Shown: positions 24,142-37,400 of the stretch, one piece after another | How the letters are laid out: the number at the start of each line of letters is the position of its first letter | Numbering within the stretch: position 1 is the first letter of the stretch | Source: Doryteuthis pealeii | Taxonomy: Eukaryota; Mollusca; Cephalopoda; Myopsida; Loliginidae | NCBI GenBank assembly: GCA_023376005.1 | Contig: CM042157.1 | Span: 63,382,150 to 63,446,149 of the forward strand | Direction: 5' to 3' | DNA length: 64,000 nt | Translations under genes and position numbers: made by a program | Notes under the pieces: model-generated | Told to the model about the DNA's origin: nothing | The model's input: only the letters and a program-made list of their open reading frames with translations | The model's database searches: none

Positions 24142-27100
24142 ACCAGAAGAATTATTAGCAACTTGATGATGGCAAAATAGCCTGAAACCTGGGTAGTTGC
24201 CTATGGAAAACAATTATATTTAAAAAATTCAACAAATGAATATATATATATATATTTCCTTCATGACTTACCTGCATGTAACAATACTGAATTGCAGTTG
24301 GTTGACAGAGCTTGTTTGGCTTTGGCTTCTGATAAACCGAGCATTAAACCCCTGAAAATCCAAGTTAAGGAACGTCTTTGCAAATAATGGTTGGAAAAGG
24401 AAATCAATATAAATTTGATTAGATGGAAATTAAAATATGGGTATTATTTCTAGGGGCCTGGGTTAGCTCAGCCAGTAGAGTGTTCGGCTAAAAGTCACAA
24501 GATTTCTAGTTCGATACCAGCCCGCGTCAACTCAGCGTATGAGTAGCACAGGGATCTGTGTGGTAAAGTGAGGAGCTGACGGTAGGTGTGGTGCTCCACC
24601 TCAGACACAAAAAACAATCTCCTTGGTCTAGCGCTAGTGAAAAAGGGATAGACTCCCTCGCTGATTGGCTGATACCGACTTTAGATAGAGTACATTACCT
24701 TTTTTTTTTTTACTTTATTATTTCTATTCATAATCTAACTAGCAGGATATACCACAGTATGATAATTTCACTATTTCCCTAAATTTTTCATAATTTGTAT
24801 TATTGTATTAATCGGACTATTGTCCTCATCTTTATTGTTATCTGTACAATGTTTTGGCTGATGTGCCCTCTGGCCTTCTTCAGGTATTTTTTGTCGGACT
24901 CCGGAACCTTCTTGTCGTAATCTGGAGCCAGCACGGAACTTTAAACCCAACCCTTTATTCAATCCATGGGAGTATACCATTCTCATTCCGCTAACCATAG
25001 CTGGGTTGACACCCTTGACCAGGATTGAACCTGCAACCTAGAGATAACTGTCACTTCGAACTGACTAACTAAACGTCTATATCCACTACGCGTTTATGTA
25101 TCCAATTACGACAAGAAGGTTCCTGAGCTTGAAAAGAAGGTCCTTAGTTTGAGAAGGTTCCCAAGTCAGACAAGAAATACCTGAAGAGGGTCAGAGGGCA
25201 CATCGGCTGAAACGTTGTAGAGATAACAATGAAGAATGAGGATAATAGTCCAGATAATCCAGATAATTTCACTATTACAACATTTGATATGTGGTTATTT
25301 CCTATAAGTCTAACATAAACAAAGGGAACCACTCTTGACTGATAAATTATTCATTTATTTCCCCATTAAACTAACCCTAAACCCTAACCCTGTCTTCTTT
25401 TTTCCTAGTAGATCAATAAATAAATAATTTATCAATCAAGAGTGGTTCCCCTTTGTTTATGTTAGATTTATAGGAAATAACCTGATATGTTTACTTAAGC
25501 ATTTACAGAGAAACCAGCATGTTTTGCGAGATGGAACAATAATCATTTAGTCTTTTGAGTCATAAAATATAGTCCAAAGGAAATATATATTTTTTAGCTA
25601 CAAAATAATATCCAGTTATTTCCTAGTTGAGTAACATGATATTACAGAGTGACCCAGAAAAAACAGAACCCAAATTATTTATTTTCCCATTAAACTAACC
25701 CTAAAACCCAACCCTACCCCCCTAGTTGAGTAATATAATATTACAGGGCGACCCAGAAAAAACAGAACCCACAAATTTTGTAATAAAACTTAATTTTAAT
25801 TCTAATTTTTTTTTTAAAGTTTAAGTGCAACAAGGATTAGGTTTAGGGTTAGGGTTTAGGGTTAGTTTAATGGGAAAATAAATAATTTGGGTTCCGTTTT
25901 TTTGGGTTACTCGTGTTACTCAACTAGGAAATAACCTAATATCCTGGAGCTTGACTCCATTTTCATGAATATTAAGTTGCATATATCTCAATTTGAGCAC
26001 TTTACATGACTTTGTTCAAGGTTTCTAAGGTCAATCCTTTTTTTATCTCTGAACAAATAGAATTCTTGAACTGTAGCAATATCTTAAGCTTATTCAAATA
26101 TACGTCAACTCCTTTAAATAAACCCACAAACAAAGAAGTTAGGAACAAAGCAAGCGAATGGGGAGAGGATTTGAATTCTGAAATTGTTGAAATTATTCTG
26201 CCACCCAAAAAAGTCTTCTTATTGAAATTATAAATCTCCCGGTTAAATATTAAAATTCTGGTTATTTCCTATAACTCCAATATAAAAAAGGGGAACCACT
26301 CTGATAGACTGATAAATTATTTATTTATTTATTGATCTACGAGGAAAAAAGAAGACGGGATTAGGGTTAGGGTTTAGGGTTAGTTTAATGGGAAAATAAT
26401 GGGTAGATTAACTCTTAACATCCTATTCCACCTGGCTGGAAGTCACATTCATTTTCCTAATGCACCCCAAACGATAGTCTTTGTTTAAATGTAATATTAA
26501 ACATATATAACAGTCTTTGATTTACGGGAAATAACAGGTAACTTTAAATGAAAAGACCATTTTTAGCCATTTATTGATAAATCCTTATAGGAACGGGGCT
26601 CTGGACTTAGAATATTCTCAACAGGATGTTAAGAGTTAATTAACAGATAAAATTCATTCAGAGTGGTTCCCCTTTTTTATGTTAGCATTATAGGAAATAA
26701 CCAAAATTCTTTTATTTTAATTTGTTCTTTCACATTGTAACTCGACATTTTCAATTTGCTTAGGTTACTTAGAAATATCAAGTTACAATGTATATACACA
26801 ATATAAATATCTTATTATAATGGAGATTCAGTGTCTGTGTGTCGGTAACAGAAACTATGTCACTATTTACATCACAATACCCTCAGGAATTGCCTAAATT
26901 TATCAATGAGTATTTAATTTATAGTCATAGTAAAAATCATTAATACATAGAATAGAATAAATCATATTTATTAACAATGTCTATAAAAATCTAACTAAGA
27001 TTAGCCTCAAAACTGCCCATGTTTCCCAGTTGATTTTTTTTATTTGAGGTTATTGTTATTTAATCATATTAGTTTTTGTTGATCAGTTAGTTTAAAAATG

Positions 27101-27194
27101 TTTTGAATGGAAAATTAGCACTCTTAGAATTGTTCAAAATTTATGAACACTAGGATAAACGGTTTTGAAAGATGACATTGAACATTCTCTTACG

Positions 27195-27245
<51 letters not shown>

Positions 27246-27279
27246 TGTATGGAAATGTGAGTAGATTAATCGTTTTCGT

Positions 27280-27360
<81 letters not shown>

Positions 27361-29099
27361 CGTGTATGGAAATGTGAGTAATCGTTTTCGTTGTGTGACT
27401 GTGTACATATATATATTTTGTATCTCTTTTTTCTGTGGGTAGTTTTGGTGGTTGGTTTTGAAGGCTATCACAATGCAAGTATAAAGAAAAATAAGGTAAC
27501 TATGGTGTTGTCTGTTAACCTGTGACCTATTCTTAATTCTTAATATTTCGGGATAAAAATCTCTTCTACAGAAGGCATTGTGATAGCCTTCAAAAGCAAC
27601 CATGAAACCAATATAAACACAATGCTTCAAGCACCTTTTTGATCTCCATCTTTCTAACACACGTGGGCATGCCTACAAAGTCAGAAAACAGCACTATCAC
27701 GTGACTTTCGGAAACATTTTTTCACGCTCAGAATTGCGGAGACATGGAATAAACTGCCAGCGTCTGTTGTAGGCTGCTGAAGCACTGAATCTTTCAAAGC
27801 CTCCATGTTTCCTGTAGTCTGCCAACACTATACCTGATGCCACTCTCCACATACATATGCACACGCGCACACATACATGCATATTACTACTGCAAACTGT
27901 TCATGTTCCTGACACTAATACATTATTCTGTGTACTAGACATGAGACTTTGATGAGTTGTGGTGCACCTGAGCACTGTACACAATAAATTTCATTATTTT
28001 ATTTTTAAATTATAAAACCCTATTAATAAACAAGTTTAATGTTTGGAGAAAAGGATACAAAGCTGTAACATCATAAGGGCCTCGTACATCAAATGGCTGG
28101 AAAAGAATGGAGAAAAAAGAATTAATGTCTTTAGAAAAGGTTATATGAATACAGAGATAAACAAGCATAATACCCATCAAAAATTTAGCATACAATGTTT
28201 CAAAAAAAAAAAAAAAAAAAAGGTGGGGAGGGAAACACATGATATCAAATCTATTTGGGTTATTTCCTATAACTCCAACATAAACAAAAGGGAACCACTC
28301 TTGACTGATAAATCATTTATTTATTTTTCCATTAAACTAACTTTGCTGGGATGCAAGCCTGTGGGAACCAGTATAATGTTGAAAGACCGAAACTGGTAAT
28401 GAACACAGGAAAACATTACTGACGACTCATCTTGTAGATGTATTTTCCAAACCCTAAACCCGTCTTCTTTTTTCCTAGTAGATCAATACATAAATAAATA
28501 ATTTATCAGTCAAGAGTGGTTCCCCTTGGTTTATGTTGGACTTATAGGAAATAACGTCTATTTGTCTCAGTTATCAAAAGGTAAATGTTTAAAAATACTT
28601 TTTGTAATAAAAGTAAATAAATGAAGTCAGCAGGAAACTACTCAAATACGACTATCTGCATAGTGAAGGGTGATTTTCAAAGATTTCTAGAACTTTGGCA
28701 GAAGGTTATAGAATGTCGACAAAAATATTTTGATGAATATTAAATATCATATACCAGTTATTAATTAGCTTTAATTAAAAACTGCTGGAAATTTTTGCAC
28801 ACATCTATTATATTTAAAGTTTTTAACATTTTTTATTTTTTGCAAAAGATTATCTTCATTCGCCAAGTTTACTATACGCAAATTCATCATTCTCTTCACC
28901 TGTTTCCTCACGTGTAATGGTCTGCTCGCCTAGCTTGCAAACCACTACACCACGGTGAGGCATCTAATAAAAAATAAAAAATAAAAAAAAAAGCCTGCAT
29001 AAAAGAAAATGAACTGGAAAGGATTCAAGTCTTCCATTAAAATGATGGAATGCAAAGAAAGAGACAAAAAAGAAAAAAAAAAAGAAGAAAAAAAAAAAG

Positions 29100-29130
<31 letters not shown>

Positions 29131-30845
29131 AAGAAAGAAAAAAAAAAAGAAAAAAAAAAAAAAAAAAAAAAAAAGACCCCACCCCCCCGCAAAAAATAAC
29201 CCCAGGTTCTTTTAGAAAAAAGAATGCAGCAAGAAGCTGTGTATGCGTCTACCCAACACCTCCGCACGAGCAGGATGTGACGCAAGGTCAATTTTTAAGC
29301 AGAGGTTGACTTCTCCTAGACTGGTTGGTGTACCCTACTATTTATCTATAGCTGGAGTGTGGATAGTTGAATGCATACCCTTCCCAGGGGTATTAACAGC
29401 AAATGAAATTCAACCAGCCTCATCCATGATTTGAACTAATTATAAAGAAGGAAAAAATAAAACTGGTCAATTATACTTACATTTTCACAGCCACTACTTA
29501 ATATTAAGTTCTGCAAAGAAAAAAGAAAAGAAAATTAAATAAAATATTCCAAGAATTGTCTAAAAATACTCTACAAACATTTCAACTCTCTAACCAAATA
29601 TATCTTATTATAATGGAGATTGTGTGTTTGTCTGTCTGAAGCCGAAACTAAATCACTACTCAAGTCACAATTCCCTTAGTTATTGACGTCACATTCACCA
29701 TGAATTTATTTTTATTTAAACCTCAGTTATTGATAAAATTGTTATACCTTATTAATACTTTTGACTTTATCTACATTCTAATAACATGCAATTGTATTTA
29801 TATATGCAACAAAATAGCGGGTTACAGTGTGAACAGGAAAGCTAATTTGCATATTGATATTAAAAGTTTAATTTTATTAAATATGCGCTTGGTATTATTG
29901 ATTTCTAATTGTTTGTTTTTTTCTTAATGAATATGAGCAAAAATCTCGGAGATAAATCTTAAAAGAAATCCTTAACAAGAAGAAATAACTAATATTATTC
30001 TTTACTTCCTATTTTAACTAAACAGTTAAATTAGGAAAATTTAACAATGAAAGACGGGAGTAAGGGAAAATGATGGAATAGTTTCAAAGTTGTTCTATTT
30101 TTCAATCATACCCCCTCTGTTCCAAATCTTTTTATCTACATTCTTATTCAGTTTCATTAGCCTTTCTAATTTAATATGATATTTTATTATATTAAAACTT
30201 AAATACTTGCACCCGGAGGGTGCATACATTTGCTAGTATATATATATAGATGCAATCGTCCAAAAATAAGTACACTTCCATACAAAATTCTTTATGGTAA
30301 GAATATTTACAAAACCAAACTTTTTTTCTCTGAATATTTGACTCCTAGCATAATGGATAAAGGCGTTGGATTAAGACAGTTCTAGTGACAGTTATCTCTA
30401 GTCTGCAGATTCAATCCTGGTCATGGGCAACAGTAACATAGAATAATAATTAGCACAGCTTAACACCTGTACCCCAGCTATGGTTAGGGAATGAGAACAG
30501 GATACCCCGGTGGATTGAATAAAGGGTTAGGTTGAAAGTTCCGTGATGGCTCCTGATTACAACAAGAAGGTTCTGGAGTCTGACAAGTAATACCTGAAGA
30601 AAGCTGGAGGGCACATCGACCAAAACATTATACAGATAACAATGAAGATGAGGACAATAGTCTGAATAATACAAATAATACCAACTTTTTTTTTTCATTG
30701 CTGTACAGTTTGGTAATAGATAATATCTAATAATATCCATTTTGATTGGATTTTCACTAGAATTAATGAAATATATTTGAGAGAATAATCTTGTTTTGAT
30801 TCAAAAGCAAATGAACTTTTACTGTGACGATTATATGTGTGTGTG

Positions 30846-30897
<52 letters not shown>

Positions 30898-31221
30898 AAG
30901 AGAAAAATGGAAGTGAATCTGATGGTATGTAATATAGTGGAAAATTTGAAAAAACACAGGTTCAAAAAAAAATGAGTGATATTTATTCAGCCAATGCTGC
31001 AGTGTTTCAATCTGTTTAGTAGATCTTCTTCAGGGCTTTTGTTGATTTAAGGAAAAATAAAATTTATCACAGAATAATAAGGAAACTGTGATAGTTTTTT
31101 GTTGATCAGTTCGTTTAAAAAAGTGTTTTGAATGGAAAATTAGCGCTCTTAGAATTGTTCGAAATTTATGAAACGCTGGGATAAACAGTTATGAAAGACG
31201 ACATCAAACATTCTCTTACGT

Positions 31222-31253
<32 letters not shown>

Positions 31254-31305
31254 CGTGTATGGAAATGTGAGTAGATTAATCGTTTTCATTGGGTGTCAGT
31301 GTGAC

Positions 31306-31350
<45 letters not shown>

Positions 31351-31387
31351 CAAACTACAGACACGCGTTTCGAGGTATCACCCCCCC

Positions 31388-31429
<42 letters not shown>

Positions 31430-34400
31430 CAACTTCAAAATTTGAATCTTTAAGATAAAACCCTAACAATTAAGCAACATCCCAATGTTACATGTTATGT
31501 ATGAAAATAATTCTGAGACTATCTTCTATTAGGGATATAGTGCTTTTTTTTGCTTATCTTATACTTTTTGAAGAAATCTCCGTCAACTTTTGTCTATGAT
31601 ATTTTCGCTTTTAAGGTTGGAAAAGAAAAAAAACAAGTTCCTCCTAATTAAGTGCAAAATTTCAAGAATACTGATAAAGATTAGCCACTTTGCTTTTATG
31701 AAAGAAGTCTGGAGAAAAAAAACTTGTATTACGAATTTCCGGCCGTTCGAAGAAAAATACTGTTTTAACTCGGCATAAAAAATAACGCAATGGATACCAA
31801 ATGCGTGTGAATTACCATTGACTAGATGATTTGGCATTCCCTGTTTGTGGTGTGGGCTGGTGGCCTAGGTGTAGAGATTCTGCTCTTCACTCTGTGGTCG
31901 CTGGTTCAATCTCTAGTGGTGGAGATTGTGGTATGCACTGCTGATGAGACCTGAGGAGGTTGAAACAGCTGTCCAGTGCTCTGGATGTCGCACATGGTGT
32001 TTGCCGAGTTGTCTGGTCATGGTAATTTAATTCAATTATTAATGTAATTCCTCTATTTGCATAATTAAATAAATATATATTCTTTTTTTAAAAATAGAAC
32101 TTAAAATAGAGACTTAAATTTATATATATCTTTTAAGATAGAGAAGATTTAAAAGATAAAACAATACCCATATCCTTTCCTAAATAAATAAATATTTAAA
32201 AAAAAAAAGAAAAAAAAAAAAAGAACGAAAACAAATCAACAAAAGAACTATTTACCTTTCCTTTTCCAACTTCAAGAAGCATTTGTACATTAGCGATGAT
32301 GTTCTTGCAAGCATCTCTGTCTCGGATCATTGGCCCATATTGGATCTCAAAGAAAATCCCACGTTCAACTGCCTGAAAACAAACAAAAGATAGAGAGAGA
32401 GAGAGTTAAATCAAATTTATTATACTTTTTACATATTGAATTATTGCAATAGCTCTTAAGTAAAGTAAACATATCAAATGTTGTAATAACTATATTATCA
32501 TACTGTGGTATATCCACAGGTCCTGCTCATAGTAGTTATGATACTAAGTGTCTGCTTGTTTGGCTCAGGGTTACCCATGGCAAATGAATTGGGTAAACAT
32601 ATACGTATTCTATGTTGTTAGACTGGGTAAGTTGACAGATAGTTTAACCAAGACAGTCTACGAAAACAAACGATAATTGAAAAAACTGAAGACGATGGAA
32701 TGAATTAGAACGATAAATATATATATTGACGAACACAAACAAACAAGTTTACAAAATAAACAAAAGAAAAAGTTCAAATTTCTTAACAGACCGTAAATAA
32801 GAGGGGAGGTAAAAAAAAATGTTCAGCTATGGAGAGATATCGGAGATGCGTCTTTTCTGTGCGTTGGTTGTTGAAGATATTTTCAATTGATCCAAAGACG
32901 CGGCAAAGAGACACAGTATTCACGCGTGTACAGCCACGTGTCCGACCCAATTACACCAGTCGCAGAAACAAGTCAGTTACCAACAACAACAACAAAAAAG
33001 GGTTTACAATGTGTAGGTATGTGTGTATGTATATGGCATGAACATGTGTTAATGTATGGATGTGAATGGTAGTGGCCAAACAGTAATAATTAAATTATCA
33101 TACTATGGTATATTCACAGGTCCTGCTAGTGTTAGCTATAATAATAATATAATAATAATGAAATTTATTGTGTACAGTGCTCAGGTGTACCACAACTCAT
33201 GAAAGTCTCATGTCTAGTACACAGAATAATGTATTAGTGTCAGGAACATGAACAGCGTACAGTAATAATATACATGTATGTGTGTGCATGCGCACATATG
33301 TGTGTGGATGGGAGTATCAGGTATAGTGTTGGCGGACTATAGGAAGCATGGAGGCTTTGAAAGATGCAGTGTTTCGGCAGCTCACAACGGACGCAGGCAG
33401 CTTATTCCATGCCTCGGAAACTCTGAGCGTGAAAAAAAAAAGTTTCTTACCATATTCAGTGATGGTCGCTTGTAGCGAAAAGGCATTTGTTCGGTCATAT
33501 TTACAGAAATTATATCAATATCAAGTGTACCACATGCCATCTGGAATGAAAAACAAAAAATAACATTATAAATGAGAATTAACTTTCTTATTTTTTATGT
33601 GTATTATTGTGTTTATGCATAATAAAGATGAGGACAATAGTCAATATTTACCACGTACCCCAGGTTGTATGGGTTAGGCACAAGGCCCTATTAATGTGGG
33701 ACCACCCATAAACCGAAGCTCATGGGTGGTGGGTGCAAAAAAGTGTTATTCCATCAGCATTCCCCCTCAAGGCACCGGGCAATAAACCCAGCCCAGCCCC
33801 TTTAAATCGAGGGGGCAGGTGTTGCCTTGGGGGATGGCCCCCTGGGATCAATGATGTTAACTTATGCGGTTCAGGGCCGAAGCCACTGGACGGAGAGGTC
33901 CAAACTGGAGTTTGTCTTCAAAGATGAGGACAATAGCCCGAAATATCAAAATTATTCATATTAACTTTCTTATCTTTTATCTAAGTAACATTCAATACAT
34001 TTCCTGAAGCTTTAGGCTTGATTCATAAATAAAACAAATATTTGTCTCAAGTAAACAATTTTTGGTTCTGTAAACATTGTCGTCCCGGGTTCCTGGGGAT
34101 GTTTTTCCCTGATGGTATTAGGCGTAAAACATGTCCAGCTTAGTTATTTACTGATTGCTATTTCTCGTTTTTTCATCGGCAAATTAATTTAGATAAAAAA
34201 TATTTTCCCGAATATATTTTAAGAAAAAACCTATTTCAAACATATCTTCATCAATAATTACTGAAAATTTTGTGAAAATTTGACTATTAGTTGATTTTTC
34301 ATAGAATTCCTTTAAAAGCCAGTAGTCATAACTTGTTTTTAGCTACTTTAAATTTCAATTGATTTAATGGTGTGAAAATGTAAACATTGTTTTCGTTCAT

Positions 34401-37400
34401 AATATCCATTATTTCCGTAAGCTGAAAATTGTTTTTTTTAAATCATCAGGAGTTTTTTTTTACAAATGTTTCTTCTTTTGAATGGTCCAAAAATTTAGAA
34501 GATAATAAACTTTATTCAAGTTTCATTGTGTTAAATATAGGGGGAGGGGGTAAATTTAACGCAGCAGATTGGACATACTTTATATTATACACCAATGCTC
34601 AGCAATGTTATGTTGTAAATAGAATATTGTTGTCTACCAAAAGTATCACTGAAAAGCAAATGGTTCAGTTTCAAATCCAGTTAGCAATTTGAAAATAATA
34701 ATAGTATGTGTTGTTTGTTTTTTTTAATTATATACACTTTTAAAATTGCTAAGAATGTGTGATTTGTTTTTGTTTACATTGAGAATAATATTTTAAAAAG
34801 TAACTTGAGAATGTTTTGAAGGATTTTTTCTAGAACTTTTTTTAACGTAATTCAGTTTTTAATTGCTTGTTGAGTTAGAAATAAAATGTAACATTGTAAT
34901 TTTCTTTTTTGAGCCCTAAAAGTAAGAAAGAAGCTAACTAAACATTAGCTTATTTGTAGGTGGAATTTCATTATTTCATTAATAGTTTCTTAAGAAAAAG
35001 TTTTGAGTTTCACTGATTAAAAATGGATATATTTTATTCTAAGAAATATAAAAGTATTCATAAAAAAATATTGATAAAAAAGGTTTTCATTTAATTTTTG
35101 TTTGTATATGTAATTTTTTTCATATCACAATTTTGTTTTCTTTTGTACATTTAAAAAGATACTCTTGGTTTGAAAAAAAAAATTCACAGTTTGCACTAAA
35201 TTACAAAACAATCGCATTAAACAATGTTGACTTTTTAGTAGAAATAGAGCAATGTTTACTGAAAGGCTGCTAATATAGGCAGCAGGCAAGCTCCTGCTGA
35301 TACACCGGCAACAGTTATATGATGCTTTCCGAAAATCTTTTGATTTTTGTTTAATTAATTAATTATATCCCTTAATCAGTAAAATCAATAACCAAATTTG
35401 GTGTGTTTCTTAGAAGGATATTAATCTGTATGCAAGTTTTCGAATCCGAGTGACTCCTCTTTTTGGTATTATAGGTCGACACATACATACCAAACTTTCT
35501 TTTATATATATAGATTATAAAAAAATTATTGTCCTGTCAGTGGGGCTTAAAATCTGTTGACTGCATATTGTGCTGATTGATCCCGGAACACTGTTTTATT
35601 TGCTGCCAATTTGAATAGCCTCTAAAGAAATATTTTTGCAAGATTAAAATAATTTTTGCTCTAAACCAATTTCAAACAATGCATTTATGGGGGAAAAAAT
35701 CCCTTATTCATTATCTGGTCTAATATATTTTCTGCATGTCCCAAATATTTTTATTTATTTAAGAAAATAAAAGTCAAATACAGTTGAAACTGAGCATGTT
35801 GCCCAAAAGATTATGGGGAGAGTGGGGAAAAAAAGTGGTCATTCATGTTCCATAATTTCCGAGCTAGTTCCATTTGCCGATCTTTTTATACTAATAAATG
35901 CTTTTATACATCATCTTCGGTCACTGGTACCACAACAATGCCCTAGACACTATGCTTCTACTCTACTTAAAAAAAAAAAAAATGTTAGTGAAAGAATAAT
36001 TTACAGATGATTGGGAAAGGTTGGGGGAAAATCAAATTTAAAAAAAAACAAAAAGAAAATAAATCAATTCAAAAAATAAAATTAAGAAAATAATTGTATT
36101 TGGGATTATATGATTATACAAGGTAGTCCAAAAGTCTTGTCACACTCCATATATTTTTTTTTAAAGAAGTAAAATAATTAAAGACAACCCAAAATTGTAG
36201 AAAATAATTTATTTTTAAAAACATTATTTAGAGGTAGAATAATTACATAACTTATATACTATAGTACTAATCTAAAATAATTAAATCTAAAACAACAAGT
36301 AGAGGTGACAAGACTTTTGACCACCCTTTATGATGTTCTACAAGAAACAATACAATCCTGATTTAGAAGAAAATTAATTCCTACAGGGTGTCCAGAAAGT
36401 CTGGGTACATGGAGATTTCATTATTGTATTTATTCATGTTATTTTTCTGAGAAGGCAGATATGGTAATTTAGCAGTAAATAAAATCATAACATAAACAAT
36501 TAAATATAAGAAATAATAATTTTTCTTCAAAAGGGCCGATTTAGCTCAGTTGGTAGAGCACTGGACTAGGAACCACAAGGTTCCTGGTTCGATACCCGCC
36601 CTCGCCAACTCAACATATGACTAGCACAGGGATCTGTGTGGTAAAGTGAGGAGCTGATGGTAGGTGTGGCGCTCCACCTCAGACGCCAAAAAACAATCTC
36701 CTTGGTCTAGTGCTAGTGAAAATGGGATAGATTCCCTCGTTGTATGGCTGATACCGACATTAGGCCACCCCGGCAACTTTACTTACTTTTGTTTAAATTA
36801 AATAAAAAATACTTTACTTTTCTAAATTTATTCATGTTATTTTTTTTTACCCAGATCGAATGATGGCTCTGTCTAAAGAAAGAATCGAATTAGTACTCTT
36901 AAGTGGACGAGAGGGATGGTCTTATTGCAAAATTGCAGAAGAATTTAACCTTTGATACCCTTATAGGCAACCTATTTATTTTACTGCCGTAAGGAAATTG
37001 ATTAAGAAGTTTAAAGAAACAGGCAGTGTCTTGGATAAACCCCGTTCCGGGTGACCAAAGACTTCAGGTGAAACGAAAGAGGCTGTCATGGCCAAGGTTT
37101 CTGCTAGCCCAAAGAAATCACTTCGTCGGACATCCATGGAGTGGGGTGTTCTAAAGTCAACCATCCACAAAATCCTGGTTGAGGAGAAGTTTCATCGTAA
37201 ATAAAATTGTTTTGTTTTAAAAGTATGAGTTAATCTCCATGTACCCAGACTTTATGGACACCCTGTATTAAAAAAATTGGAAGGGAGTGTACTTATTTAT
37301 GGAAGAGACTGTATCTATGTTACAGAATAAAATAGGAAAGAAAAACAGATTATTTGAAGTGAGCACATACGTGCACTCACTCCAAACAAACTTTTTATTT

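Noticed and set aside
26006..26233. 75-codon plus-strand frame with KPTNKEVRNKASEWGEDLN
   Set aside because: Looks mildly coding but has no splice signals, relatives or recognisable domain; the opposite strand is equally open.
30590..30660. Hammerhead in SINE4 (CCTGAAGAA...GGCC/GGCC...GAAAC)
   Set aside because: The core and stem II resemble a hammerhead, but no stem I can form and stem III is only two pairs.
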